The notes: generated from the letters alone by a model not told the origin. A DNA stretch of 64,000 nt from Streptomyces eurocidicus (GCF_002891295.1 NZ_LGUI01000006.1:62001-126000), one strand, 5' to 3'. Shown: positions 1 to 8,421, counted from the stretch's first letter. Numbers and translations are program-made.

Positions 1-1
1 C

Positions 2-484
2 TGGTACCTGACCGAGGCGCTCGCCCTCGCACCGGCCCGCCCGGTCCACGGCGACCTGCGCCGCGCGCTGGAGGAGACCGAGCGCCTCACCCTGCACAAC
101 CCCGCCGCCCTGGGGGAGATCGACGTCGCGGAGCACCGGCACACGGTCAACGAGCTGCTGCTGCGGACGAGCGAGCTCGTCCGGGCCGGGGTCAAGGGCA
201 GGAAGAAGAACCACCGGGGCGCCGATCTCATGGGCGCCCGGCTGCGCGGTGCCGACCTCCGGGGCGCCAGCCTGCGCGGCGCGTACCTCATCGCCGCCGA
301 CCTCAAGGGCGCCGACCTGCGGCTCGCCGACCTCATCGGGGCCGACCTGCGCGACGCCGATCTGTCGGGCGCCGACCTGACCGGCAGCATCTTCCTCACC
401 CAGATGCAGGTGAACGCGGCCAGGGGCGACGCCGCCACCCGGCTGCCCTCGTCCCTGACGCGCCCGCCGCACTGGCGCGCGTAG
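2..484 (+). CDS. pentapeptide-repeat protein, 3' part only
   Basis: The frame is already open at the left edge and ends at a TAG, so only the C-terminal 160 residues are present. Residues from about 75 of the visible part onward follow the A(D/N)LxX pentapeptide pattern (GADLRGASLRGAYL and so on), which folds as a right-handed beta-helix. The preceding part (RALEETERLTLHNPAALGEI) is not a repeat and may belong to another domain of a larger protein. No catalytic residues are seen and the role is unknown. Pentapeptide proteins often act by shape or protein contact. The family call is secure; the full architecture cannot be known from this window. Confidence 0.85.
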   Translation, partial: WYLTEALALAPARPVHGDLRRALEETERLTLHNPAALGEIDVAEHRHTVNELLLRTSELVRAGVKGRKKNHRGADLMGARLRGADLRGASLRGAYLIAADLKGADLRLADLIGADLRDADLSGADLTGSIFLTQMQVNAARGDAATRLPSSLTRPPHWRA

Positions 485-809
485 CCACGGCCGCCGGGTG
501 ACCGGCGGGGGCCCAGTCGCACCCGTCCGCACCCGCCGGACCGGCCGCACCGCGCCGACCGCGCCGACCGCGCCGACCGCGCCGACCGCGCCGACCGCGC
601 ACGGTGCGAGGTGCCGCCGGCACTCGTGGTGGACACACCCCCGGCGAGGTGAGGGGCGGCTGCGCGAGAGGGCGGCCCTTGGGTGCGCCACCACCCGCCC
701 CCGGCTGTCAGGGCCTCGCCAAGCGCACCGCCCCTCGGCAGGCGATTCGCCGAAATATCACCCGAATGCGGGAATGCACGCAAAGTAATCGCCAAATTAC
801 CCTGGGCAC
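485..809. other. intergenic region with a 9-bp tandem repeat
   Basis: This 325-base stretch has no convincing gene. It holds five tandem copies of the 9-base unit gcgccgacc (552-596). The AT-richer stretch at about 750-800 (cgaaatatcacc, caaagtaatcgccaaatta) is the likeliest promoter zone for the small gene that follows. Confidence 0.5.
552..596. repeat. 5 x 9-bp tandem repeat
   Basis: Five perfect head-to-tail copies of gcgccgacc, followed by a partial copy. It lies in non-coding sequence downstream of the pentapeptide gene and looks like a slippage-type microsatellite. No function is suggested by position. Confidence 0.85.
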
Positions 810-1166
810 ATGCCTGAGTGGGGTCGCGCTCTGTCGCAGTCCGTCTCGCGCGGCGCGGCCGCCGTGCTGATCGCCCTGCTCCTGCTGGCTCCCGGCGGAG
901 AGGCCGCCACTGCCGCGAGCGGAAGCGAGCGCGAACCGGGCTCGGTGTCCCTGGAGTTCACCCCGGCCGACGAATACGCCTCCGAGACCGACGTCTCCGT
1001 CGCGTGCGCGATCCGGGAGGGAAGGCGCCCCGGCAGGCGGGGCGGTGGGTCCGTCCTGCCGCCCGCCGGTCTGCAGCCCGGCCCCGGCGCGGCCCCGTCC
1101 GCCCCCCGGGCCACGGGCGCCCCGCCGTCCGGCACCCCCGCGCACCACACCGTCCTGCGCTGCTGA
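810..1166 (+). CDS. small secreted protein, hypothetical
   Basis: A 118-residue frame with a signal-peptide-like start: a short polar segment with Arg (residues 1-14), a hydrophobic core AAAVLIALLLLAPGG and an Ala-rich cleavage zone near residue 36. The mature part begins acidic and Ser/Glu-rich (GSEREPGSVSLEF) and then becomes Pro/Ala/Gly-rich low complexity. There is no clear ribosome site before the ATG, and the tail could be random read-through in GC-rich DNA. No family is recognised. The signal sequence is the best support for its being real. Confidence 0.35.
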   Translation: MPEWGRALSQSVSRGAAAVLIALLLLAPGGEAATAASGSEREPGSVSLEFTPADEYASETDVSVACAIREGRRPGRRGGGSVLPPAGLQPGPGAAPSAPRATGAPPSGTPAHHTVLRC

Positions 1167-1311
1167 GGAACACCGCCGGAGTACGCCCGACCACCGGTCA
1201 CCGGCCCGCCAGGGGCCGTGCCGCGGGCTGCCTCCGGCCGGTCCGGGCCGCTTCCGGCCCGTCATCCGCATCCCTCGCACACCAGCCGGACGAGCCAGAG
1301 AGAGGCCCACC

Positions 1312-1641
1312 ATGCCGCTCGACCCCGCACGTGCCCTGAGCGCCTATCTGCGCGCGCAGGCGTACCGCGAAAGCAGCCCCGAACCCCCGGTCGCCCCACG
1401 CCCCGAAGGACCGGCGGCACCCGCGGAGCCCACCGCCCCCCTCGCACCCGCCCCGGCCGGGACCGCCGGCGCACGGCTGCCTGACGCCACGGCGGCGCGG
1501 CGGCCGCTCCGGGTCGTCCGCCGCCCCACGGGAGCCTTCGCCCGCCTCCTGCGGCTCCTCCGGCAGAAGGCGCCCGTCGCCCCGGCCGCCGCTCCCGCCT
1601 CCCCCGCCGGCACCCGGCGGACCGGCCCCGACGGCGGGTGA
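1312..1641 (+). CDS. small Pro/Ala-rich hypothetical protein
   Basis: A 109-residue frame starting at an ATG preceded by the purine-rich GAGAGAGG. An N-terminal helix-like segment (DPARALSAYLRAQAYRES) is followed by a Pro/Ala-rich linker, a basic stretch (RPLRVVRRPTGAFARLLRLL) and another Pro/Ala tail. The stop overlaps the GTG of the PhzF-like gene (GTGA), suggesting translational coupling. No family is recognised. The longer upstream start near 1045 lacks a ribosome site and was not used. Confidence 0.45.
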   Translation: MPLDPARALSAYLRAQAYRESSPEPPVAPRPEGPAAPAEPTAPLAPAPAGTAGARLPDATAARRPLRVVRRPTGAFARLLRLLRQKAPVAPAAAPASPAGTRRTGPDGG

Positions 1642-2342
1642 TGTTGAATGCCCGCATGATCGATATCGAGGTGCTCGTCGTCTTCGGCGGACCCGGCGGG
1701 CAGGGTGGCAACACCCTCGCCGTGGTGCGCGACGGCGCGACGGTGCCCGGCGAGCGAGCGCGGCGGGAGCTCGCCGCCGCGCTCGGTCACAGCGAGACCG
1801 TGTTCGTCGACGACGCCCGGCGCGGCGTCGTCGACATCTGGACGCCCAGCGCCCGGCTCCCCTTCGCCGGGCACCCGCTCATCGGCGTCGGCCGGCTGCT
1901 GGACGCCCGGGTGCTCCACCCGCCCGCCGGGGCCGTCCCGGTGCGCCGGGACGGCGAGTTCACCTGGGTGCGCGCCGATCCGGCGTGGGCGGCCGGGCGG
2001 CGCACCCGGCGGTACACGTCACCGGCCGCCGTCGACGCGCTGCCGACGCCGCCCGGCGGCGAGGGCTGGCTGTACGCGTGGGCATGGGAGGACGAGGCGG
2101 CCGGACGGGTACGGGCGCGTGGCTTCCCGCGCCGCGGTGACGGCATCGACGAGGACGAGGCGACGGGCGCCGCCGCGCTGGTCCTCACCGGGGAGCTGGG
2201 CCGCGCCCTGGACATCCGCCAGGGCCGGGGCTCGCGGATCCGCACCCGCCCGCTCGCCGACGGAACCGTCGAAATCGGCGGCCGGGTAAGCGTTCTGAGG
2301 GGCCGGGGGCCCTGGGCGGAGGGCACCCCCACCGCGCCGTGA
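1638..2342 (+). CDS. PhzF-family isomerase-like protein
   Basis: This 234-residue protein resembles PhzF/diaminopimelate-epimerase-fold proteins. The N-terminus keeps the family strand pattern IEVLVVFGGPGGQGGNTLAVV. The HSETVFV segment carries the Glu that acts as the acid/base in PhzF. The AGHPLIGVG motif and a C-terminal DEDEATGAAALVLT helix start are also present. It is shorter than the usual 260-290 residues, mainly in the middle. The GTG start is chosen for its 4-base overlap with the preceding stop; ATG at 1656 (MIDIEVLV) is a good alternative. The substrate is unknown; members are isomerases or orphan enzymes. Confidence 0.8.
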   Translation: MMLNARMIDIEVLVVFGGPGGQGGNTLAVVRDGATVPGERARRELAAALGHSETVFVDDARRGVVDIWTPSARLPFAGHPLIGVGRLLDARVLHPPAGAVPVRRDGEFTWVRADPAWAAGRRTRRYTSPAAVDALPTPPGGEGWLYAWAWEDEAAGRVRARGFPRRGDGIDEDEATGAAALVLTGELGRALDIRQGRGSRIRTRPLADGTVEIGGRVSVLRGRGPWAEGTPTAP

Positions 2343-2374
2343 GGGGCGGGCCGGGGCGGTGGCATGCTGGAGGG

Positions 2375-3130
2375 GTGAACGGCCCTCGAATCGATCTGAC
2401 CCTCGCCCCTGAGCTGCGCCTCTTCGCCCCCGCCGACCGGCGCGGCGCCCGCGTGCCGCTCGTCACGGACGGCTCCTCCACGCTCGGCCACGTCGTCGAG
2501 TCCTTCGGCGTCCCGCTCACGGAGGCGGGCGAGATCCTCGTCGACGGCCGCCCCGTGACGGTCTCGCACATCCCCTCGGCCGGGGAGTCCGTCGAGGTGC
2601 GCGCGGTGACCCGCCCGCAGGAGGTGCCGGGCGCGCCGCTGCGCTTCCTGCTCGATGTGCACCTGGGCACGCTCGCGCGCCGGCTCCGGCTGCTCGGCGT
2701 GGACGCCGCCTACGAGAGCGAGGACATCGGGGACGCGGCACTGGCCGCGCTCTCGGCGGCCGAGCGGCGGGTGATGCTCTCGCGTGACCGGGGCCTGCTG
2801 CGGCGCCGGGAGATCTGGGCGGGCGCGTACGTCTACAGCGACAAGCCGGATGAGCAGCTGCGGGACGTGCTGGGCCGCTTCACGCCCCGGCTCGCGCCGT
2901 GGACGCGCTGCACGAACTGCAACGGCCCGCTGCGCGACGCGGACAAGGAAGCGGTGGGCGGGCGGCTGGAGGACGGTACGCGCGCCACGTACGACGTGTT
3001 CGCGCAGTGTGTCGTCTGCGACCGGGTGTACTGGCGTGGGGCGCATCACGCGCGGCTGGAGGCGATCGTGTCGGGCGCGGTGCGGGAGTTCGGGGCGGGG
3101 GTTTCTTCCCCTGCCCGCCCCTTCCCGTAA
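2375..3130 (+). CDS. Mut7-C RNase-domain protein with ubiquitin-like N-terminus
   Basis: A 251-residue protein. Residues about 1-85 resemble a ThiS/MoaD-like ubiquitin fold (PLTEAGEILVDGRPV). Residues about 90-240 match the Mut7-C domain: FLLDVHLGTLARRLRLLGVDA with its conserved Asp, SRDRGLL, then a zinc ribbon with two Cys pairs, CTNC and CVVC. Mut7-C is a PIN-like domain proposed to cut RNA. The GTG start at 2375 has GGAGG 6-7 bases upstream; the longer reading from 2339 lacks a ribosome site. It is a widespread actinobacterial housekeeping-type gene with no link to the polyketide cluster. Confidence 0.88.
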   Translation: MNGPRIDLTLAPELRLFAPADRRGARVPLVTDGSSTLGHVVESFGVPLTEAGEILVDGRPVTVSHIPSAGESVEVRAVTRPQEVPGAPLRFLLDVHLGTLARRLRLLGVDAAYESEDIGDAALAALSAAERRVMLSRDRGLLRRREIWAGAYVYSDKPDEQLRDVLGRFTPRLAPWTRCTNCNGPLRDADKEAVGGRLEDGTRATYDVFAQCVVCDRVYWRGAHHARLEAIVSGAVREFGAGVSSPARPFP

Positions 3131-3203
3131 CCGGGGGCTGACGCCCCCGGGCCCCCTTTTCCGCGCTCCGCGCGGTGTCCTCAAACGCCGGACAGGCTGA
3201 AGA

Positions 3204-3224
3204 ACGGGCTGAAATTCAGCCCGT
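3204..3224. terminator. short palindrome over the end of the polyprenyl synthase gene
   Basis: An inverted repeat with 10-base arms (ACGGGCTGAA) around a single base. It overlaps the stop codon of the leftward polyprenyl synthase gene and lies just after the Mut7-C gene. The flanking tcctcaaacgccgga resembles the longer terminator-like elements at 28038 and 57056, so this looks like a decayed copy of the same interspersed element. Confidence 0.5.
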
Positions 3225-4226
3225 GCCCATCGCGTAGGTGAGGCGGTGCAGTTGTTCGCGGTGGGGGGTGGCGGGGAGGTGGTCCAGGTGCGCGCGGGCC
3301 TTCTCCACGTAGGACTCCAGGACCGCCGTGGCCGCCTCGACCGCGCCGAGCTCATGGAGCAGGGTCGTCAGCCGGCCGCGGGCCCGCGCGCTGTGGGCGG
3401 CGCGGGCGAAGAGCCGGCGCAACCGCCGGGCCTGGCGCGGGAGCGCGCGTTCCACGGCCAGCAGCAGGGGAAGCGTCGGGCGGCCGTTGCGGAGGTCACT
3501 GGAGAGCGGCTTGCCCGCGCCGCGGACGGTCTCGGCGTCCCGGTAGGGCAGCAGGTCGTCGCGCATCTGGAAGGCGATGCCCAGGGTCTCGCCGTAGACC
3601 GTCAGGGCGGTGGTGGTCTCCTCGTCCGCGCCGGAGAGCAGCGCCGCGGTGCGGCAGGTGGCGCTGAGCAGGGCGGCGGTCTTCATGGTCACCATGGCGA
3701 GATAGGCGTCGAGCCCGCAGGCGAGGTCGCGGCGCAGCCGCTCCTCCAGGAGCTGGCCGCGGCAGATCTCCACCCCGGTGAGGCCCGCGAGGGCGATGAC
3801 GTCCAGGAGCAGATCCGGGGCGACGCCGTGCCGGTGGCACTCGGCGACCTCGGCGAACGAGCGGCACAGCAGGGCGTCCCCGGCCAGCAGCGCCTGCCCG
3901 GTGCCGTAGCGGGCGTGCACGGAGGGGCGGCCGCGGCGCTCGGCGTCGCCGTCGATGAGGTCGTCGTGGACCAGGCTCGCGGTGTGATGGCTCTCCAGCG
4001 CGGCGGCGACCGCCGCGGCCTGCGCCAGGTCGCCGTCGAGCGCCGCCACGCACAGCAGGAGCAGACGGGGGCGCAGCAGCTTGCCGTGCGGCAGCAGGGC
4101 GTAGCGCGCGAGGTCGTCCAGGGCGTCGTCGTCCCGGGGCCAGAGGTCATGGACACGGCTGGTGTAGTAACCGGAGAACACGACGGCCGGAGCCCTGCCG
4201 GTCCCTGAGGTGGTATCGAGGTTCAC
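3216..4226 (-). CDS. polyprenyl diphosphate synthase-like, altered second Asp motif
   Basis: A 336-residue all-alpha isoprenyl diphosphate synthase. The first Asp-rich motif is intact (VHDDLIDGDAERRG, DDxxD). The second, normally DDxxD, reads FQMRDDLLPYRDAE, with Pro at the last Asp position. GKLLRPRLLLL near the N-terminus and the lysine in TMKTAAL are also kept. Typical enzymes join isopentenyl units to allylic diphosphates; the altered motif may weaken Mg-diphosphate binding or change substrate. The GTG start at 4226 has GAGGA just upstream; longer readings would run into the divergent ABC gene. It is divergent from the ABC exporter genes. Confidence 0.85.
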   Translation of the reverse strand: MNLDTTSGTGRAPAVVFSGYYTSRVHDLWPRDDDALDDLARYALLPHGKLLRPRLLLLCVAALDGDLAQAAAVAAALESHHTASLVHDDLIDGDAERRGRPSVHARYGTGQALLAGDALLCRSFAEVAECHRHGVAPDLLLDVIALAGLTGVEICRGQLLEERLRRDLACGLDAYLAMVTMKTAALLSATCRTAALLSGADEETTTALTVYGETLGIAFQMRDDLLPYRDAETVRGAGKPLSSDLRNGRPTLPLLLAVERALPRQARRLRRLFARAAHSARARGRLTTLLHELGAVEAATAVLESYVEKARAHLDHLPATPHREQLHRLTYAMGTG

Positions 4227-4428
4227 GGATCCTCGCGGGGTGCGGTGCGGAAGCGGGCACCGGGAGGCGTGCCCGGCGCTCCACCCTTCCAGCTCCGCGC
4301 GCGGGCCCACGCCTCCAACACGGGCGCGGGCGGCAGATTGACGCGTTCCGGTGACGGGCGCGCGGGAGCGGGCACCCGCCCGCCGTGGTGGGCGTCCGGG
4401 TGTCCCGGCCGTCGCTAGGGTGTGCGCC

Positions 4429-5109
4429 ATGCCTGGCCGTCCCCCCGCTCTGCACGTGCGCGACGTGCACAAGTCCTACCGTTCCCGCCATGTGCTGCGC
4501 GGTGTCTCCTTCGACCTCGAACCGGGCACGCTGACCGGGGTGGTCGGCGAGAACGGGGCGGGGAAGAGCACGCTGCTGCGGATCCTGTCGGGGCAGTCGG
4601 CGGCGGACGGCGGCGAGGCGGTGGTCCGGGGGACGCTGGGGCACTGCCCTCAGGAGGCGGTGCTGAACGACTGTCTGACCGTCGCACAGCACCTGCGGTA
4701 CTTCCGGGTCGCCTACGGTCTGCCGGACACCCGGCGGGCGGAGGAGCTGCTGGAGGAGCTCCGGTTCGGGGAGTACCGATACACCCGGGCGGGTGAACTG
4801 AGCGGCGGCACCCGGCAGAAGCTGAATCTGACGCTGGCGCTGATGCACGACCCCGAGGTGCTGCTGCTGGACGAGCCGTACCAGGGCTTCGACTGGGAGA
4901 CGTACCTGCGGTTCTGGCAGGTGGCGCGGCGGCTGCGGGAGCGGGGGCGGTGCGTGCTGGTGGTGTCCCACCTCGCCTGGGACACCGGGCGGCTGGACAG
5001 GCTGTACCGGCTGCACGACGGTGCGGTCCGCCCGTGGTGCCCGGCCCCGGTGCCCGAACCCTCGTGCGGGGACCCCGCGTCGGCGGTCGGGGCGGAGGCG
5101 GCCCGGTGA
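4429..5109 (+). CDS. ABC transporter ATP-binding protein
   Basis: A 226-residue nucleotide-binding subunit. Walker A is GENGAGKST (about residue 42), the Q-loop is CPQEAV, the signature is LSGGTRQK, Walker B is VLLLDEPYQG and the switch His is in VVSHLA. The start is the ATG at 4429, chosen because the protein then opens with the usual LHVRDVHKSYRSR strand. The stop overlaps the permease GTG (GTGA), so the two are translationally coupled. Together they form a drug- or lipid-export-type ABC-2-like pair. The substrate is unknown; export of a product of the neighbouring synthase or polyketide cluster is only a guess. Confidence 0.9.
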   Translation: MPGRPPALHVRDVHKSYRSRHVLRGVSFDLEPGTLTGVVGENGAGKSTLLRILSGQSAADGGEAVVRGTLGHCPQEAVLNDCLTVAQHLRYFRVAYGLPDTRRAEELLEELRFGEYRYTRAGELSGGTRQKLNLTLALMHDPEVLLLDEPYQGFDWETYLRFWQVARRLRERGRCVLVVSHLAWDTGRLDRLYRLHDGAVRPWCPAPVPEPSCGDPASAVGAEAAR

Positions 5110-5900
5110 GGACGGCCCGGCGGCGGCTCACGACGGCGGTCGGCTTCGCGCTGCTGGAGCACGCGCGGAACCGGCTGGCGCTGGTCCTGGTGGTCTTCTA
5201 CATCCCGTTCTGGCTGTCGATGGTGCACTGGTTCGTCGCGTCCGCGCCCAGCCGCTTCCTGCTGCGCGCCACCGGGCGGACGGTGACGGTGGACGCCGGA
5301 CGGCTGACCATGATCTCCGGGGCGGTCAACGCCGTCACGCTGATCGTCGGCTTCATGATGTTCATGACCACCTTCAAGTCGCTGGCCTTCGACCGCCGGC
5401 TGGCCCTCGCCGGGTACCCGAGGGTCCCGTTGCTGGTCGCGAAGGTGGCCGCGATGCTGCTGGCGTCGGCGGCCACGGCCCTGTACGCGACGGCGGTGAT
5501 CTGCTGGTACTGGGATCCGGTGCGGCCGGCGCTGCTGGCGGCGGGGCTGTTCAGCGCCGCGGTCGGCTACGGCGGCATCGGGATCCTGCTCGGGGCGTTC
5601 CTCCGCCGTGAGCTGGAGGGGATGTTCGTCATCATCATGACGAGCCTGATGGACACGATGCTGCAGAACCCGGTCAGCAACCCGGGGGCGAGCAAGGACG
5701 GGGTGCAGCTGCTGCCGGAGTACGGGCCGACGCAGGTGAGCGTGGCCGCGGGCTTCTCGGGGGCGGTTCCTTACGGGCATCTGCTGTTGGGACCGCTGTG
5801 GTTCGCGGTGATGTGGCTGGCCGCGACGGCCGCCTTCGGGCTGCGTACCCGCAGCCATCTGACGAAGGCGCCGCCGCTGCCCGCGCCCGGCCGGGTCTGA
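5106..5900 (+). CDS. ABC transporter permease
   Basis: A 264-residue membrane protein with about six hydrophobic spans (FYIPFWLSMVHWFVA, AVNAVTLIVGFMMFM, VAAMLLASAATALYA, LLAAGLFSAAVGYGGIG, MFVIIMTSLMDTM, LLLGPLWFAVMWLAATA), typical of ABC-2-type permeases. The GTG start lies inside the upstream stop (GTGA), which explains why no separate ribosome site is needed. It ends 23 bases from the convergent NTF2-like gene. It is the membrane partner of the preceding ATPase. Confidence 0.88.
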   Translation: MRTARRRLTTAVGFALLEHARNRLALVLVVFYIPFWLSMVHWFVASAPSRFLLRATGRTVTVDAGRLTMISGAVNAVTLIVGFMMFMTTFKSLAFDRRLALAGYPRVPLLVAKVAAMLLASAATALYATAVICWYWDPVRPALLAAGLFSAAVGYGGIGILLGAFLRRELEGMFVIIMTSLMDTMLQNPVSNPGASKDGVQLLPEYGPTQVSVAAGFSGAVPYGHLLLGPLWFAVMWLAATAAFGLRTRSHLTKAPPLPAPGRV

Positions 5901-5923
5901 ACGGGCGGGCGCGGCGCGTACGG

Positions 5924-6406
5924 TCAGGCCCCGGGGGCACCCTCGACCCAGACGACGGAGGCGGTCAGGGCGTTGGCGCGCCAGCCCTCGGCGGTCCGCA
6001 CGGCGGTGAAGTCGTAGCGGGCGCCGCCGACGAACAGCGGGCCGGTGGTGCCGTCCTCGGCGGGGTGCGGGACGTGGGTGGCGTGGGCGTTGGCGCGGCC
6101 GGCGGCCCGGTCGCCGTCGAGGGTGACGATCGGGTTGGTGACGAGGTGGTGGGTGCGGGCCCAGGCCCGCTTGGGGGCGCCGAGGAACTCCGGCAGACCC
6201 GTGATGCCTTCGTGGACGCCGTTGGGCAGCTCCAGGCGGACGTCCTCGGTGAACAGCGAGCGGTACCACTCCTCGTCGTTCCGGTCGGGGTCCGTGCTGT
6301 CGAGGCCGGCGGCGAAGCGGTCGAGCAGGGTGGTGAGGGCGGCGCGGTCGGTGACGGTCCGCAGCTCGCGGCGCAGCTCGGCGATCTCGTGGGCGTGGTC
6401 GGTCAT
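5924..6406 (-). CDS. SnoaL/NTF2-like protein
   Basis: A 160-residue NTF2-fold protein of the SnoaL_4-like type: an N-terminal helix pair (EIAELRRELRTVTDRAAL, LLDRFAAGLDS), the segment EEWYRSLFTEDVRLELP, and later strands GARYDFTAVRTAEGWRANAL. Relatives include polyketide cyclases, hydroxylases and dehydratases in aromatic clusters, but most members are functionally unassigned. The ATG at 6406 has GGAG 8 bases upstream. It is the last gene of a leftward group with the carbonic anhydrase and hydrolase, so a tailoring role in the angucycline pathway is plausible but unproven. Confidence 0.75.
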   Translation of the reverse strand: MTDHAHEIAELRRELRTVTDRAALTTLLDRFAAGLDSTDPDRNDEEWYRSLFTEDVRLELPNGVHEGITGLPEFLGAPKRAWARTHHLVTNPIVTLDGDRAAGRANAHATHVPHPAEDGTTGPLFVGGARYDFTAVRTAEGWRANALTASVVWVEGAPGA

Positions 6407-6452
6407 GGGGGTCTCCTTGTGGTGTGGGTGGAGCATGTGCCGGGGGCGGGCC

Positions 6453-7061
6453 TCAGAGCGGGAGGAAGGCGTCCAGTCCCGGGTCGTGGGCGAGGACGAG
6501 CCCGGTGTCCACGCCGTAGAACCAGCCGTGCAGGCGCAGCGTCCCGGCGGCCAGCCGGTCGCGGACGCTCGGGTAGGCGCGCAGCGTCTCCAGCTGGGCG
6601 CGGACGTTGCGCTGGGCGGCGGCGTGCACGCCGGGGTCCCGGTCGTGGCCGTGGGTGCCGAGGCCGTCGGGCAGGTGGGCGGCGAGCCAGCCGGCGACGG
6701 CCGGGAGGGCGGTGAGGTCGTCGCCGCGGGCGCGGGCGCCGACGGCGCCGCAGTGCGAGTGGCCGCAGACGATGATGTCGGGGACCTCGAGGACGTCGAC
6801 GGCGTACTCGATGGTGGCGCACTCGCCGGTGGGCCGGTGCCCGGTGTAGGGGGGCACGGCGTTCCCGGCGGTGCGGAGCTCGAAGAGGTCGCCGGGCCGG
6901 GCACCGGTGATCAGCGAGGGGATCACCCGGGAGTCGGAGCAGGTCACGAAGAGGGCCGCGGGCGACTGCCCGGCGGCGAGGCGGCCGAACTCGGCGCGGT
7001 GGTGGCCGTGCTGGGCGATGCGTCGACCGAGGGTGCGGGCGTGTTCGATGAAGGGCTGCAT
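6453..7061 (-). CDS. beta-class carbonic anhydrase
   Basis: A 202-residue beta-carbonic anhydrase. The zinc ligands are visible: Cys41 and Asp43 in TCSDSR, and His101 and Cys104 in GHSHCGA. Arg45 is the partner of Asp43. It interconverts CO2 and bicarbonate. The ATG at 7061 gives the normal N-terminus. Its place among polyketide genes, in a window that also encodes acyl-CoA carboxylase alpha, beta and epsilon subunits, suggests it supplies bicarbonate for malonyl-CoA formation; this is inference from context. A TGCCxxGG-like long intergenic signal is not needed: it lies 46 bases from the NTF2-like gene and probably shares its transcript. Confidence 0.93.
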   Translation of the reverse strand: MQPFIEHARTLGRRIAQHGHHRAEFGRLAAGQSPAALFVTCSDSRVIPSLITGARPGDLFELRTAGNAVPPYTGHRPTGECATIEYAVDVLEVPDIIVCGHSHCGAVGARARGDDLTALPAVAGWLAAHLPDGLGTHGHDRDPGVHAAAQRNVRAQLETLRAYPSVRDRLAAGTLRLHGWFYGVDTGLVLAHDPGLDAFLPL

Positions 7062-7110
7062 GGGATCCCGGTGGGTGGAGGGGACTGAGGTGAGGGGCCG
7101 GACCCGAGGG

Positions 7111-7140
7111 CCCGGCCGGTGCCGACCGGCACCGGCCGGG
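7111..7140. terminator. perfect 13-bp stem-loop after the hydrolase gene
   Basis: Arms cccggccggtgcc and its exact complement surround the loop gacc, starting 19 bases past the hydrolase stop. There is no T-run, as is usual for Streptomyces terminators. It may stop or attenuate transcription into the carbonic anhydrase gene, whose ATG is 50 bases further. Confidence 0.65.
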
Positions 7141-7158
7141 CGGCGGCCGGGCGGGTGT

Positions 7159-8178
7159 TCAGGCCGCTCCGGCGGGCCGGCGCGGGCCGGGGACGAGCGG
7201 CGGCAGGGGCACGGCTCCCTCGCCCGGGCCCGCTCCCTGGGCCGGGGCCGGGCGCGCGGCCGCGCGGGCGGCGGCCAGGGTGGTGACGCGGGCGACCGGG
7301 GTGGGCACCTCGCGTTCCATGAGGCATTCCTCCACGAAGGCCAGCGCGCGCAGGTGGTACGAGCGCGCCGCCCAGCCGAGGCTGATGTTGTGCCCGGCGT
7401 TGGGCTGGCGGTCGAAGACGGCCCTCGGCGCGGCGCTCAGCAGGCGGCGCATGGAGGCGAGGGTCTCGTCGTCGTGGTGCCACCACCCCTCGTGCTCGGC
7501 GAAGGTGAAACGGACCGGCACGGTCACCCGGGCGGCGAGGCGGGGGAACTCCTCGGCCCAGCGGCGGGCCTCGCCGGCCTCGCGCGGGGGCATGGGGGTC
7601 ACCAGCGGCTTCGCCTGGCGGAAGGTGCCCGGCGGGTAGAGGGCGAGCTTGCCCCAGTGCAGGGGCCAGGTCTTCAGCCCGTGGAAGTCCTGGAACTGGC
7701 GTACGTCGACGGCGTAGCGGTGGCTGATGCCGGAGATGTCCAGGCCGATGAGGTCGGCCCCGCGGTCGTCGGCCGCGGCGTGCAGGGCGAGCTTTCCGCC
7801 GTAGGAGTGGGCCATGAGGAAGGTGCCCGCGCCGGTGTCGTGGGTGCGGGCGAACCCGGCCAGGGCGGCGTGCAGGATGTGGGACTGCTCGGCGAGGGTC
7901 TGCCCCTCGGGGAAGCGGGCGGCGGAGAGTCCGTAGCCGGGGCGGTCGACGGCGAGGACGGTGAAGCCCAGGCGGGCGCCGAGGGTCATCAGCGACTGGG
8001 TGGGGTGGGTCTGGCCGTGGAAGTAGCCCGCGCGCATGCCACCGCCGTGCACCGCCACGACGAGGGCCCGCGGGGGCGTGTGCCGGGGCTCGATGAGCAG
8101 GCCCGACAGTGAGGTGCCGGCGGCGTCCAGGACGATGTCGCGCACGTCCGGGACGGTGGGTTGGATCAGCTGTGCCAT
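7159..8178 (-). CDS. alpha/beta hydrolase
   Basis: A 339-residue alpha/beta-hydrolase. The oxyanion segment is VAVHGGGMRAG, the nucleophile elbow is AHSYGG (Ser), a likely acid lies in FAEHEGWWHHDD and the catalytic His in NAGHN. About 40 Ala/Pro/Arg-rich residues extend past the usual C-terminus. The ATG at 8178 (MAQLIQP) has GGAG 10 bases upstream; ATG at 8220 is the alternative. It could hydrolyse an ester, lactone or thioester of the polyketide. The position, downstream of two tiny ORFs and before the carbonic anhydrase, suggests the same leftward transcript. The substrate cannot be read from sequence. Confidence 0.85.
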   Translation of the reverse strand: MAQLIQPTVPDVRDIVLDAAGTSLSGLLIEPRHTPPRALVVAVHGGGMRAGYFHGQTHPTQSLMTLGARLGFTVLAVDRPGYGLSAARFPEGQTLAEQSHILHAALAGFARTHDTGAGTFLMAHSYGGKLALHAAADDRGADLIGLDISGISHRYAVDVRQFQDFHGLKTWPLHWGKLALYPPGTFRQAKPLVTPMPPREAGEARRWAEEFPRLAARVTVPVRFTFAEHEGWWHHDDETLASMRRLLSAAPRAVFDRQPNAGHNISLGWAARSYHLRALAFVEECLMEREVPTPVARVTTLAAARAAARPAPAQGAGPGEGAVPLPPLVPGPRRPAGAA

Positions 8179-8262
8179 GTGGTGCGTACTCCAGTTGGTC
8201 CAGCGCCCGGATGAACCCATCGGGGCGGAGTGCGGGAACGGTTCCGGGGGTCCGGCGGTGCG

Positions 8263-8421
8263 TCAGTCGATGCCGCGGAAGATGTGCGGCTCGGGGGTGG
8301 TGTCCTCGTCCTCGCCGGCCAGGAGTACGCGGCCGACGGCGTCGTGGAAGAGGGCGCGGCCGGCGGTGCCCGCCGGGTCGGCGGGACGGACGGGCCGGAC
8401 GGCAGTGTCGGTGATCGTCAC
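8263..8421 (-). CDS. 52-residue small ORF, hypothetical
   Basis: Starts at GTG with CGGAGCG upstream and overlaps the stop of the preceding 51-residue ORF (GTGA). The product is balanced to acidic, with a non-repetitive C-terminal half (FHDAVGRVLLAGEDED then PEPHIFRGID) that does not look like random GC-rich read-through. No family is recognised. Its stop is 84 bases before the hydrolase start. The overlap and ribosome site are the evidence that it is translated. Confidence 0.45.
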   Translation of the reverse strand: MTITDTAVRPVRPADPAGTAGRALFHDAVGRVLLAGEDEDTTPEPHIFRGID

